Below, one piece after another: positions 52,969 to 62,191 of a DNA stretch of 64,000 nt. A model generated the notes under the pieces. That model searched no databases, was not told where the DNA came from, and saw nothing but the letters and a program-made list of their open reading frames with translations. Source of the DNA: Lachnospiraceae bacterium (GTDB taxonomy: Bacteria > Bacillota > Clostridia > Lachnospirales > Lachnospiraceae); assembly GCA_017558145.1 (NCBI GenBank), contig JAFYWF010000060.1, positions 1 to 64,000 of the forward strand. Reading direction: 5' to 3'. Positions within the stretch are counted from its first letter, which is position 1; every line of letters begins with the position of its first letter. Both the position numbers and the translations under genes were made by a program.

Positions 52969-54735
52969 ATGAAGAAAATATTAGAATTGATTTCTGAAGA
53001 AATGCAAAAAGCATTCGAAGAAGCAGGATATAGTAAAGAGTTGGGAAAGGTAACTGTTTCCAATCGACCTGACTTGTGTGAATATCAGTGTAATGGTGCT
53101 ATGGCAGGAGCAAAACAGTATAAAAAAGCACCCATTATGATTGCAAATGAAGTTGTAGAAAAATTAGCAGATAGTGATGTGTTTGAAAGTGTCGAAGCAG
53201 TAATGCCTGGATTTCTTAACTTAAAAGTGAAACCTACATTTTTAAAATCTTTCTTACAGGGGATGAGAGAAGATGCAAAGTTTGGTGTAGAAGAACCGGA
53301 ACATAAGAAAACAATCATAGTAGATTATGGCGGACCTAATGTTGCAAAACCTCTTCATGTAGGACATCTTCGTTCTGCAGTAATTGGAGAAAGTGTAAAA
53401 CGTATCTGCCGTTTTATGGGGCATAATGTTATTGGTGATATTCATTTGGGAGACTGGGGTCTTCAGATGGGTCTCATTATCACAGAATTAAAGGAAAGAC
53501 AGCCTGATTTAGTTTATTTTGATGAAAACTATACAGGAGAATATCCAACAGAAGCTCCGTTTACCATTGGTGAATTGGAAGAAATCTACCCAACAGCAAG
53601 TGGAAAATCCAAAGAAGACCCTGTATACAAAGAAAAAGCTATGGAAGCAACTTTTAAGTTACAGAGTGGTGTCAGAGGATATCGTGCTATTTGGGATCAT
53701 ATTATTGCAGTTTCTGTAACAGATTTAAAGAAAAACTATGCTAATTTGAATGTGGACTTTGATCTTTGGAAAGGAGAATCCGATGTTCATGATATCATCC
53801 CTGAAATGGTTGATTACATGAAAAAAGAAGGTTATGCATACATTAGTGAAGGAGCTTTGGTAGTAGATGTAAAAGAGGAAACTGATACCAAAGAAATTCC
53901 ACCTTGTATGATTTTGAAATCTGATGGAGCTTCCCTTTATAATACCACTGACCTTGCTACTATTATGGAACGTATGAATATATATGCTCCTGAAAAAATG
54001 ATCTACTTAACAGATAAACGTCAAGACTTATATTTTGAGCAGGTATTCCGTTGTGCAAGAAAAACCAAATTAGTAAAACCGGAAACAGAATTGGTTCATA
54101 TTGGATTTGGTACCGTAAACGGAAAAGACGGTAAACCATTTAAAACCCGTGAAGGTGGCGTTATGCGTCTGGAACGATTGATTTCAGAAATCAATGATGA
54201 AATGTATCAGAAAATGATTAGTGGCAGAGAGATTGCCCAAGAAGAAGCAAAACAGACTGCAGATATGATTGGTCTTGCTGCAATTAAGTATGGGGATTTA
54301 TCCAATCAGGCGTCAAAAGATTACATTTTTGATGTAGATAAATTTACTTCTTTTGAAGGCGATACAGGTCCATATATTTTATATACTATTGTTCGAATTA
54401 AATCTATTTTGAATAAATTTAAAGATCAAGGTGGAGACTTAAATAGTGTATCTTTACAGGAAGTTACAAATGCAAGTGAAAAAGCATTAGTTATGGAAAT
54501 GGCAAAATTTAATACCATGATGGAAAATGCGTTTGAAGAAGTGGCACCACACAAAGTATGTGCTTATATTTATGATTTGGCAAATGCATTCAATAAATTT
54601 TATCATGAAACAAGAATTTTGGCAGAAGAAGATGAAACAAAAAAATCCGGATATATTGCATTATTAGTACTTTGCAGAGATATCCTGGAAGCATGTATTG
54701 ATGTATTAGGATTTAATGCACCGGAACGGATGTAA
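52969..54735 (+). CDS. argS: Arginyl-tRNA synthetase
   Basis: 588 residues, class I synthetase. The N-terminal Arg-specific domain precedes the HIGH-like motif HVGHLRS within GGPNVAKPLHVGHLRSA. The KMSKS position reads KPFKTREGG, as in other ArgRS enzymes that lack the canonical motif, so this is not a defect. The anticodon-binding helical domain is at the C-terminus, with LYDLANAFNKFYHETRIL-like sequence. AATGGAGAAAG precedes the ATG. Confidence 0.96.
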   Translation: MKKILELISEEMQKAFEEAGYSKELGKVTVSNRPDLCEYQCNGAMAGAKQYKKAPIMIANEVVEKLADSDVFESVEAVMPGFLNLKVKPTFLKSFLQGMREDAKFGVEEPEHKKTIIVDYGGPNVAKPLHVGHLRSAVIGESVKRICRFMGHNVIGDIHLGDWGLQMGLIITELKERQPDLVYFDENYTGEYPTEAPFTIGELEEIYPTASGKSKEDPVYKEKAMEATFKLQSGVRGYRAIWDHIIAVSVTDLKKNYANLNVDFDLWKGESDVHDIIPEMVDYMKKEGYAYISEGALVVDVKEETDTKEIPPCMILKSDGASLYNTTDLATIMERMNIYAPEKMIYLTDKRQDLYFEQVFRCARKTKLVKPETELVHIGFGTVNGKDGKPFKTREGGVMRLERLISEINDEMYQKMISGREIAQEEAKQTADMIGLAAIKYGDLSNQASKDYIFDVDKFTSFEGDTGPYILYTIVRIKSILNKFKDQGGDLNSVSLQEVTNASEKALVMEMAKFNTMMENAFEEVAPHKVCAYIYDLANAFNKFYHETRILAEEDETKKSGYIALLVLCRDILEACIDVLGFNAPERM

Positions 54736-54760
54736 AGCACCAGTTTAGCTGAAGAAAGAA

Positions 54761-54798
54761 AAACCTCAAATTGTACCGGTACAAATTTGAGGTTTTTT
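54761..54798 (+). terminator. Intrinsic terminator after argS
   Basis: AAACCTCAAATTGTAC (54761-54776) folds on GTACAAATTTGAGGTTT with one bulged A, followed by TTT. Strong stem. Confidence 0.88.
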
Positions 54799-54907
54799 AT
54801 CTTATTTGAGGAAATACAAGAAGAAAAACAAAAATGCTGCTCTAAGGCAGTAAGTAGTTTGCATAGTTTTGCGTGATTAAACTGCATAGTTAAAAGGAGA
54901 ATGAATT

Positions 54908-56347
54908 ATGAGTATTTTAGGACATTTAGAACCAGCCAATGTGTTTCGTTTTTTTGAGGAGATTTGTAACATTCCACATGGCTCCGGAAATATGACACAG
55001 ATTAGTAATTATTTGGTAAATTTTGCGAAAGAAAGAAATTTAGAATATTATCAGGATAGCATAAAAAATGTCATTATTATCAAAGAAGCAACGAACGGGT
55101 ATGAAAAGAAAGAACCTATTATGCTTCAAGGACATATGGATATGGTAGCGGTGAAAAAGCCGGAAAGTTCTATCGATATGGCCACAGAAGGTCTTCGTTT
55201 GGTTGTAGACGAAGATATTATTTATGCAAAAGATACCAGTTTGGGTGGAGATGATGGAATAGCGGTAGCATATGAATTGGCATTGTTAGATGCAACGGAT
55301 ATTAAGCATCCTCGTATCGAATGTGTTTTTACAGTGGATGAAGAAGTAGGATTGAATGGAGCTGCGGCCATTGATTTATCTGTTTGTAAAGCTAAAAGAA
55401 TGTTGAATTTGGATTCTGAAGAAGAAGGAATTTTCTTAACCGGTTGTGCAGGTGGAATGCGTGTGGATTGTCAGCTTCCATTGAAAAGAGAAATGAAGGA
55501 TGGCGCGTTATGTGAAATTCATATAGGAGGACTTTGTGGTGGGCATTCCGGGGCTGAAATTCACAAAGGCAGAGCCAATTCTAATACCTTGATGGGAAGA
55601 TTTTTAGTTCATGCAGGAAAAAAAGTTGCTATGAATATAGTGGATATGGAAGGTGGCTTGGCAGACAATGCAATTCCAAGAGAAACTAAAATGCAGGTTG
55701 TAGTTTCCGATGTAGAAGCATTAAATGCTGAAGTGCAAGCATTTGATAAAATTTTAAAAACAGAATATGCTACCAAGGATCCTAATATTTTTGCCAAAAT
55801 TTCAGTGAAAGAAGTAGGAAGCTATGAAGCGGTATGTGACGTGGATTCTAAGAAAACAGGAGAATTAATTTTCCTTCTTCCTGGGGGCGTACAAGCCATG
55901 AGTGGAGATGTAGAAGGCTTGGTAGAAACCTCTTTAAATATGGGGCAGCTTTCCATGAAAAAAGAGCAGATTAATTTGGGCTTTTCTGTGAGAAGTTCCA
56001 TTGAAAGTGCAAAATATATGTTGGTAGAAAAATTGTATGCCTTGACAGAAAGCTATGGTGGCAGCTGTAAATCCACCGGAGATTATCCGGGATGGGCTTA
56101 TAGAGTAGATTCGCCTTTGAGAGACGGTATGGTAAAAATTTATACAGAAATGTTTGGTTGTGAACCAAAGATTGAAGCCATTCATGCGGGATTGGAATGT
56201 GGATTCTTTTTGGGTAAGATTCCGGAACTTGATTGTGTGTCTATCGGACCGGAAATGAAAGATATTCATACCACAGAAGAGACTATGAGTATTTCTTCTG
56301 TAAAGAGAACTTGGGAATTTATTCTTAAGATTTTGGAACAGCTGTAA
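54908..56347 (+). CDS. pepD: Aminoacyl-histidine dipeptidase (PepD, M20 family)
   Basis: 479 residues, a cytosolic zinc dipeptidase that cleaves Xaa-His and other dipeptides. M20 metal ligands are visible: QGHMDMVAVK (His, Asp), DTSLGGDDGIAVAY (bridging Asp), VDEEVGLNGA (catalytic Glu-Glu), LNLDSEEEG and, near the end, HAGLECGFF (His). The lid domain includes GLCGGHSGAEIHKGRANSN. AAAAGGAG precedes the ATG. It is followed 82 bases later by a threonine-aldolase gene. Confidence 0.95.
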   Translation: MSILGHLEPANVFRFFEEICNIPHGSGNMTQISNYLVNFAKERNLEYYQDSIKNVIIIKEATNGYEKKEPIMLQGHMDMVAVKKPESSIDMATEGLRLVVDEDIIYAKDTSLGGDDGIAVAYELALLDATDIKHPRIECVFTVDEEVGLNGAAAIDLSVCKAKRMLNLDSEEEGIFLTGCAGGMRVDCQLPLKREMKDGALCEIHIGGLCGGHSGAEIHKGRANSNTLMGRFLVHAGKKVAMNIVDMEGGLADNAIPRETKMQVVVSDVEALNAEVQAFDKILKTEYATKDPNIFAKISVKEVGSYEAVCDVDSKKTGELIFLLPGGVQAMSGDVEGLVETSLNMGQLSMKKEQINLGFSVRSSIESAKYMLVEKLYALTESYGGSCKSTGDYPGWAYRVDSPLRDGMVKIYTEMFGCEPKIEAIHAGLECGFFLGKIPELDCVSIGPEMKDIHTTEETMSISSVKRTWEFILKILEQL

Positions 56348-56429
56348 AAAGACTAACTATATAAGTATATTTGCGTAAAAGTAGAAAAAATGCAGAGAAA
56401 GATATTGTAAAAAAGAAAGGATTGAAGAT

Positions 56430-57455
56430 ATGATTTTATTTCAATCAGATTATACAGAGGGGGCTTGTCCTGAAATTATGCATCGTCTCATAGAGACTAA
56501 TATGGAGCAAACACCAGGGTATAGCGAAGATGTACATTGTTTACGAGCAGCGAAATTGATTCAGGAGGCTTGTCAGGCTCCTGAAAGCAAAGTACATTTT
56601 TTGGTAGGTGGAACCCAAACAAATATGACTGTGATTGGTGCAGCACTTCGACCATATCAGGGCGTGTTATCAGCGGAAAGCGGTCATATACATGTTCATG
56701 AAACGGGAGCGGTGGAATCGTTAGGGTATAAGATTCTTAGTTTGCCTGCTGTGGACGGGAAAATAAAAGCTGTGCAGATCGATGAGGCATGTACACTTCA
56801 TAAAAATGATGATTCTTTTGAACATATGGTACAGCCTAAAATGGTATATTTAAGTCAGCCGACAGAATTGGGGACTTTATATACAAAGCAGGAATTAGAA
56901 GAAATTAGAAATGTTTGTGATAAGCATGAATTATATTTGTTTATAGATGGAGCACGCCTTGGTTATGGTTTGATGGCAAAAGGAAATGATGTAGATTTGC
57001 CGTCTATGGCCAGACTTACTGATGTATTTTACATTGGAGGAACCAAAGTGGGTGCTTTGTTTGGAGAAGCAGTAGTGATTTCCAATCCGGTGTTACAGAA
57101 GGATTTTCGTTATATGATCAAACAAAGAGGTGGTATGCTTGCGAAAGGACGTCTTTTGGGCATACAGTTTGAAACTTTGTTTGAAGACAATCTTTATGAA
57201 AAGGTTTCAAAACATGCTATTGATTTGGCGGATAAATTGAGAGAAGCTTTTGTGAAAAAAGGGTATCCATTTTTAGTTGAAAATACAACGAATCAAATAT
57301 TCCCAATTATAGAAGATACAAAATTGGAAGAATTGGCGAAAACATTTGGTTTTTGCTATCAGCAAAGAGTAGATGAAAGCAGAAGTGCGGTGCGTTTCTG
57401 TACCAGTTGGGCGACAAAAGAAGAAAATGTAGATGCTTTAATTCAGGCATTATAA
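56430..57455 (+). CDS. ltaE: Low-specificity threonine aldolase family PLP enzyme
   Basis: 341 residues, fold-type I PLP enzyme. The start FQSDYTEGACPEIMHRL, the substrate/PLP region FLVGGTQTNMTVI, SGHIHVHETGA, LFIDGARLGYGL and the PLP-lysine motif YIGGTKVGALFGEA all fit. These enzymes split L-threonine or allo-threonine to glycine and acetaldehyde. Some relatives act on other beta-hydroxy amino acids, so specificity is open. It may help feed the glycine pool sensed by the riboswitch at 14.4 kb (speculative). Confidence 0.9.
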   Translation: MILFQSDYTEGACPEIMHRLIETNMEQTPGYSEDVHCLRAAKLIQEACQAPESKVHFLVGGTQTNMTVIGAALRPYQGVLSAESGHIHVHETGAVESLGYKILSLPAVDGKIKAVQIDEACTLHKNDDSFEHMVQPKMVYLSQPTELGTLYTKQELEEIRNVCDKHELYLFIDGARLGYGLMAKGNDVDLPSMARLTDVFYIGGTKVGALFGEAVVISNPVLQKDFRYMIKQRGGMLAKGRLLGIQFETLFEDNLYEKVSKHAIDLADKLREAFVKKGYPFLVENTTNQIFPIIEDTKLEELAKTFGFCYQQRVDESRSAVRFCTSWATKEENVDALIQAL

Positions 57456-57521
57456 CATAGGGGAGAATGTGAGCTGATGAAAATATGAGATGCAAGTTAA
57501 ATATCATTGGGAGGCTGTGAT

Positions 57522-58718
57522 ATGAAGCAAAAACAAAGAAGTAATAAAGAAATCATATTGCTGATTTTATTTATCGCTGTGGTTTGTTTGGGAGTTTTAA
57601 ATTTCAGTACTGTAATAGGATTGATAACAAATTTTTTGGGAATGATAAAGCCTTTTGTGATTGGTCTCGCTATGGCATTTGTAATAAATCTTCCTATGAA
57701 ATTTATAGAAGAAAAAATGTTGAAAGGGATTCCTGAAAAAAGGCAGAGCATAAAAAGAACGTTAGGAATTTTGCTATCTTTTCTGCTTTTTGCAGCAGTG
57801 ATTACTTTTGTGGTGGTGTCAGTGATTCCGCAGTTAGGAAGAACAATCACCCAATTGACCGGAAAAATACCGAAATTTTTTAATACTTTATTTTATGAAG
57901 CAGAAATTTTATTGGCAGACAATCCGGAAGCATTGGAATTCATTAATGATTTAGAATACCAAAGTATGAATTGGAACAATATTCTCAATCAGGCAGTGGG
58001 GTTTGTAAAAAATGGAGTGGGAAGTTTATTGACTTCTACGGTAACGGTAGCAGGAAGTCTTTTTGGTTCACTCGTGAATGGTATCATTGCTTTCATTTTT
58101 TCTATTTATGTATTAAGTCAGAAGGAAAAATTAAAAGAGCAGTCGGAACGGATTATCAGAGCATATTTTAAAGAGAACACACAGAAAAAAATTATGTATG
58201 TTTCTCAGCTTTTATATCGCAATTTTTCTAAATTTATTACCGGACAATGTGTGGAAGCGGTAATTTTAGGTTGCCTGTTTGTAGTAACCATGTCTATTTT
58301 TCAAATGCCATATGCATTTATGATCGGAGTTTTAATTGCTTTTACAGCATTAATTCCGTTGGTAGGGGCTTTTATAGGTTGTTTTGTAGGAGCTTTCCTG
58401 ATTTTGGTGGATACGCCTATTAAAGCACTTTGGTTTGTTGTTTTGTTTTTAGTGATTCAACAGGTGGAGGGAAATTTGATTTATCCTAAAGTGGTAGGTA
58501 ATTCTGTAGGATTGCCATCCCTTTGGGTATTGGTGGCAGTAGCTTTGGGAAGCAGTATGTTTGGAGTTCCCGGAATGTTAATGTTTATTCCATTGTTTTC
58601 TACGGCTTATACTTTGATTCGTGAAGATGTAAATAAAAGAAATGCCGAAAAAGAAATGGAAAAATCTAAGGTTACGATACAGGAAAAGAAAATCAACGAG
58701 ATACAAAAAGAATCTTAA
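57522..58718 (+). CDS. AI-2E family transporter
   Basis: 398 residues with about eight membrane spans. It has the family features VIGLAMAFVINLPMKFIEEK, a mid-protein amphipathic region, SQLLYRNFSKFITGQCVEA, ALIPLVGAFIGCFVGAFLIL and VIQQVEGNLIYPKVVGNSVG. Family members are described as AI-2 exporters, Na+/H+ antiporters or unknown permeases, so the substrate is not certain. The ATG at 57522 follows GGGAGG by 7 bases. The zinc-ribbon gene 37 bases downstream probably shares the transcript. Confidence 0.9.
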   Translation: MKQKQRSNKEIILLILFIAVVCLGVLNFSTVIGLITNFLGMIKPFVIGLAMAFVINLPMKFIEEKMLKGIPEKRQSIKRTLGILLSFLLFAAVITFVVVSVIPQLGRTITQLTGKIPKFFNTLFYEAEILLADNPEALEFINDLEYQSMNWNNILNQAVGFVKNGVGSLLTSTVTVAGSLFGSLVNGIIAFIFSIYVLSQKEKLKEQSERIIRAYFKENTQKKIMYVSQLLYRNFSKFITGQCVEAVILGCLFVVTMSIFQMPYAFMIGVLIAFTALIPLVGAFIGCFVGAFLILVDTPIKALWFVVLFLVIQQVEGNLIYPKVVGNSVGLPSLWVLVAVALGSSMFGVPGMLMFIPLFSTAYTLIREDVNKRNAEKEMEKSKVTIQEKKINEIQKES

Positions 58719-58755
58719 AATACATTTTTAATAAAAATCAGAGGAGGGGGAAAAC

Positions 58756-59742
58756 ATGATTTTTAAATGTAAAAATTGTGGTGGTAATGCTGTTTATCAT
58801 CCGGATAAAAAAGCTATGTGGTGTCCTCACTGTGACAGTTTGGATTCTCAAGAGAGATTGGATACAGAAAATATGGAAAACTGTACCAATTGTGGTGCAC
58901 CTTTAGAACAGGTTGGAGAATTTACATCAGCGTTAAAGTGTGGTCATTGTGGATCTTATATTATTTTGAAAGATAGAGTAGAAGGGAAAAATCGTCCACA
59001 TTTGATTTTACCTTTTGAAATCAGTAAGGAAAAAGCCATCGAAATATTGAGAAAAGAATTTGGAAATCGAATTTTAACACCGGATTCTTTTTTGACTCAT
59101 GCAACTTTGGAAAGTTTTGAAGGAAGCTATGTTCCTTTTTGGCTTTACGATTATTTATCCCAAATTGATTATGAGGGAAAGGCCACGAAGGTGCGAGTGT
59201 ATCACAGTGGACAATATGAAATAACAGAAACCTCCCATTACCAGGTGGTAAGAAAACTGGATATTCAATTTGATAAAGTCCCGATCGACGCTTCCAAACG
59301 AATGGCAGATGACATTATGGATTTGATGGAGCCGTATGAATATCAAGCTCTTCAGAATTTTGAGGAAAAATATATGTCAGGATTTCAAGGGGAAGTAGTA
59401 AACTTTTCCGAAACTCAGGAAGAGCAAAGAGCCATTGATAAGATGAAGAAGAGCTCAGAAAGCATTCTTTCAGAGAGTATTGTAGGATATACAACCTGTA
59501 TTCCGGTACATAAAGATATCAATATGATAAAACAGTGTGCTCGTTTTGCACTAATGCCTGTTTGGGTGTATCGTTATCAGTTCCGTGGAAAAGAATATGT
59601 ATATCATGTGAATGGACAGACTGGAAAGGTAATCGGAAAAACACCCACAGATAAAAGAAAATCATGGATATATTCTTTAGCCGTTGCTATTATGGCAGGA
59701 ATGATATGGCAAAGCATTTGCTGGATATTGGGGGTGCTGTAG
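58756..59742 (+). CDS. Multi-zinc-ribbon tail-anchored membrane protein
   Basis: 328 residues. Two TFIIB-like zinc ribbons open the protein (CKNCGG ... CPHCDS at 4-27; CTNCGA ... CGHCGS at about 43-66). A ~215-residue globular part follows, with the LPFEISKEKAIEILRKEF and VPFWLYDY motifs seen in clostridial zinc-ribbon proteins often annotated as helicase-like zinc finger proteins. There is no helicase motif here. A C-terminal membrane span (about 305-325) would anchor it with the ribbons in the cytosol. Its stop directly abuts the TPM gene. Function unknown. Confidence 0.8.
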   Translation: MIFKCKNCGGNAVYHPDKKAMWCPHCDSLDSQERLDTENMENCTNCGAPLEQVGEFTSALKCGHCGSYIILKDRVEGKNRPHLILPFEISKEKAIEILRKEFGNRILTPDSFLTHATLESFEGSYVPFWLYDYLSQIDYEGKATKVRVYHSGQYEITETSHYQVVRKLDIQFDKVPIDASKRMADDIMDLMEPYEYQALQNFEEKYMSGFQGEVVNFSETQEEQRAIDKMKKSSESILSESIVGYTTCIPVHKDINMIKQCARFALMPVWVYRYQFRGKEYVYHVNGQTGKVIGKTPTDKRKSWIYSLAVAIMAGMIWQSICWILGVL

Positions 59743-60627
59743 ATGAAAAAATTTGTTCAAATATTTAAAATTCCCCTTCTTGTATTTACCGTATTATTGG
59801 TTGTGGGAGTGGTATGTAAAATTATTAAGGATAGTCGTCCACCGATAGAGTTTGTACGTGGTAATACCCAAACGGCTACTGATGAAAGAGTATTTGATGT
59901 AGCTGATAAGCTAACAGATGAGGAAGAGGCGGTATTGCGAGAAAAAATTCAGGCGGCTGAAGACTTGTGTGGGATCGATATTGTTGTGGTGATTCTGAAT
60001 CAAAGTCTGGAAGAATATGCGAAGAGTTATGAATCGATTATTGGCTACGTGGAACCGTATCAATATACAATGGTGTATGCAGATAATTTCTATGAGGATG
60101 GAATGTTTGGATATGACGCACCCTATGGCGATGGTGTAATCTTGGTGGATAACTGGTATCGGGAAGCAGATGGAGGTGTATATTCTTGGGTAGACACATC
60201 TGGAAAAGTACAAAATTTGTTAAGAGATAGTGATGTAGAATTTATTTTAGATACCTGTTTGGATTATGTGGATGATGATCCGGCATATGCTTACGGATAT
60301 TTTGTAGAATTAATGGCAGATTATTTGGATCCCAATCAAAACTGGGGAGATGCACTTGGCGGTATCTTTTCCATTCTGGTAGGATTGATGGCAGGGTTAA
60401 TTTTCTTTTTTGTTAACTTTGGTGGTAAAAAAGGAAAGAATACGGTAGAAACCAGAACCTATGTAAAAAATGGAAAGGCTGAAGTAAGAGCTCAACAGGA
60501 TATTTTTCTTACAAAAACCATACAAAAAAGAAAAATTGAAACAGACACTAACCGTAGTAGTGGTGGCAGTGGAGGACATATTTCTGCAGGAGGCCATTCT
60601 TATGGCGGTGGCGGTCATAGAAGATAA
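59743..60627 (+). CDS. TPM-domain membrane protein (YgcG-like)
   Basis: 294 residues: an N-terminal membrane helix (about 8-27), an outer TPM domain (about 45-200, with VFDVADKLTDEEEAVLREKI and YGDGVILVDNW), a second span (about 207-226) and a basic linker. A Gly/His/Ser-rich tail (SSGGSGGHISAGGHSYGGGG) ends the protein and may bind metal. TPM domains include a thylakoid phosphatase and membrane repair proteins; activity here is unproven. It begins on the base after the zinc-ribbon gene, so the two proteins probably act together. Confidence 0.88.
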   Translation: MKKFVQIFKIPLLVFTVLLVVGVVCKIIKDSRPPIEFVRGNTQTATDERVFDVADKLTDEEEAVLREKIQAAEDLCGIDIVVVILNQSLEEYAKSYESIIGYVEPYQYTMVYADNFYEDGMFGYDAPYGDGVILVDNWYREADGGVYSWVDTSGKVQNLLRDSDVEFILDTCLDYVDDDPAYAYGYFVELMADYLDPNQNWGDALGGIFSILVGLMAGLIFFFVNFGGKKGKNTVETRTYVKNGKAEVRAQQDIFLTKTIQKRKIETDTNRSSGGSGGHISAGGHSYGGGGHRR

Positions 60628-60639
60628 AAATAAGCAACA

Positions 60640-60674
60640 AAAAAAGAACTCGTTGACGGTACGAGTTCTTTTTT
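60640..60674. terminator. Bidirectional terminator
   Basis: AAAAAAGAACTCGT (60640-60653) and ACGAGTTCTTTTTT (60661-60674) are perfect 14-bp complements with a 7-nt loop. It serves the TPM gene on + and rpsT on -. Confidence 0.95.
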
Positions 60675-60700
60675 ACATTTTATATAATGCTATTTAAAAA

Positions 60701-60964
60701 TTAAGCAAGTTTATTTACAGCTGTAGCTAAACGAGATACTTTTCTAGAAGCATTGTTTTTGTGGTAAACACCTTTTGTTGTAGCTTTGTCGATAGTAGCT
60801 GTTGCAGCTACTAAAGCAGCCTGAGCAGCTTCTTTATCGTTTGCTTCGATAGCAGCGAATACTTTTTTCATAGCTGTTTTAACTTCAGATCTGATTGCTT
60901 TATTTCTTTCAGCTTTTGTTCTGTTAACTAAAATTCTTTTTTTTGCAGATTTAATGTTAGCCAA
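60701..60964 (-). CDS. rpsT: 30S ribosomal protein S20
   Basis: 87 residues, lysine/alanine-rich, typical bS20: MANIKSAKKRILVNRTKAER, RSEVKTAMKKVFAAIE and a C-terminal KGVYHKNNASRKVSRLATAV. It binds 16S rRNA early in 30S assembly. The start codon is TTG at 60962-60964, 8 bases after AGGAGG; no ATG is available at this position. E. coli rpsT also uses UUG, tied there to autogenous control. It has its own strong promoter. Confidence 0.97.
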   Translation of the reverse strand: MANIKSAKKRILVNRTKAERNKAIRSEVKTAMKKVFAAIEANDKEAAQAALVAATATIDKATTKGVYHKNNASRKVSRLATAVNKLA

Positions 60965-61054
60965 GACCTACACCTCCTAAATGTAAAATATGTTTGTTAG
61001 TAAGTGTTACATCTAAGCCGGACACGGACGATTTGATGTAAACACGCGTATATT

Positions 61055-61083
61055 ATTGTAGGATAAGAATGTAATTCTGTCAA
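61055..61083 (-). promoter_or_regulatory. Sigma-A promoter of rpsT
   Basis: Minus strand -35 TTGACA (plus 61078-61083) and -10 TACAAT (plus 61055-61060), spacer 17, about 90 bases before the TTG start. Confidence 0.85.
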
Positions 61084-61225
61084 TAGATTTTTGGAAAGAT
61101 TTTGCATTTTATTTTATTGAAATTTTATGGGAAAAACTCCCGTAATAATCGTGAAAATTTACGAATAATTTATCCTGACTTTATCAATGATAGTATCATA
61201 AAATAGGTTTTTGGGGAGGATATTT

Positions 61226-62176
61226 ATGGCATACTTTCAGGCAAGAACTGACCTTGCATTAGAGGCGAGGGAATACGTAGAGGATTCTAATCAGGAACTA
61301 CGGGGAGTAGAAGTAGAAGAATACGAAGATGAAGAAGGTAAAATGCATGTAACTAAGGTAAAAATAACGACACAAAATGGAGCAAAGATTTTAGGTAAAC
61401 CGAAAGGGACATACGTTACTTTGGAGGTGCCGGGTTTATGTGAGTGTGGGGAAAACAGCGATGTGGGAGAAGATCATGAAGAAGTGGCATGGGAAATCAG
61501 TAAACAATTAACCCAGTTGCTCCCAAAAGATAAAGAGCCGTATCAGGTTTTGGTGGTAGGATTGGGAAATCGAGACGTTACTGCAGATGCTTTAGGACCG
61601 GCGGTGGCAGAACATTTATCTGTTTCCAGACATATGGTACAGGAATATGGTGCCCTTGGTCTTCCTAAAGAAAGTCATGCTATCACAAGCTGTATTGTGC
61701 CGGGCGTGATGGCAAAAACTGGGATGGAAACAGCGGAAATAGTAAAGGGGATTGTGAAAGAGACCAATCCGGATGTGGTGGTGGTAGTGGATGCGTTGGC
61801 TGCCAGAAGTTCTAAAAGACTTAACCGAACAATTCAAATCAGTAATACAGGAATTCATCCCGGCTCCGGTGTAGGGAATCATAGAAATGCCATTGATGAG
61901 GAAACCTTAGGAGTACCGGTAGTAGCGGTGGGAGTTCCCACGGTAGTAGATGCTGCTTCTATTGTAATGGATGCTTTGGAAAAAATGCATAAAGAGTTGC
62001 AGGAAACAGTATTTTTACAAGCAAGAGATAGCGTAGTACTCAGTCAGCTTCATAATATGTATGTGACAGCCAAAGACATAGATTCTACGATTAAAAGAAT
62101 CAGTTTTACCTTAGCAGAGGCTTTAAATTTTACCTTTGTGGGAGGAGGAAAAAAGGAACATAAAGAAAAGATGTGA
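61226..62176 (+). CDS. gpr: Germination protease GPR
   Basis: 316 residues. GPR is made in the forespore as a zymogen and degrades small acid-soluble spore proteins on germination. It starts MAYFQARTDLALEAREYV, containing the EARTDLA-type self-cleavage region, and has VVGLGNRDVTADALGP, VPGVMAKTGMETAEI, VDALAARSSKRLNRTIQ and GIHPGSGVGNHR. The ATG at 61226 follows GGGGAGG by 6 bases. Expression is probably forespore-specific; I could not place a convincing sigma-F/G promoter. spoIIP follows 15 bases later. Confidence 0.96.
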   Translation: MAYFQARTDLALEAREYVEDSNQELRGVEVEEYEDEEGKMHVTKVKITTQNGAKILGKPKGTYVTLEVPGLCECGENSDVGEDHEEVAWEISKQLTQLLPKDKEPYQVLVVGLGNRDVTADALGPAVAEHLSVSRHMVQEYGALGLPKESHAITSCIVPGVMAKTGMETAEIVKGIVKETNPDVVVVVDALAARSSKRLNRTIQISNTGIHPGSGVGNHRNAIDEETLGVPVVAVGVPTVVDAASIVMDALEKMHKELQETVFLQARDSVVLSQLHNMYVTAKDIDSTIKRISFTLAEALNFTFVGGGKKEHKEKM

Positions 62177-62191
62177 TGCATATACTTGTCT

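Noticed and set aside
52969..54735. ArgS lacking a KMSKS motif as a sign of inactivation
   Set aside because: KPFKTREGG at that position is normal for many ArgRS enzymes, and the rest of the protein is intact.
61100..61225. Sigma-G/F promoter for gpr
   Set aside because: AT-rich sequence contains partial matches (CATAA-like -10) but no -35 at proper spacing that I could defend.
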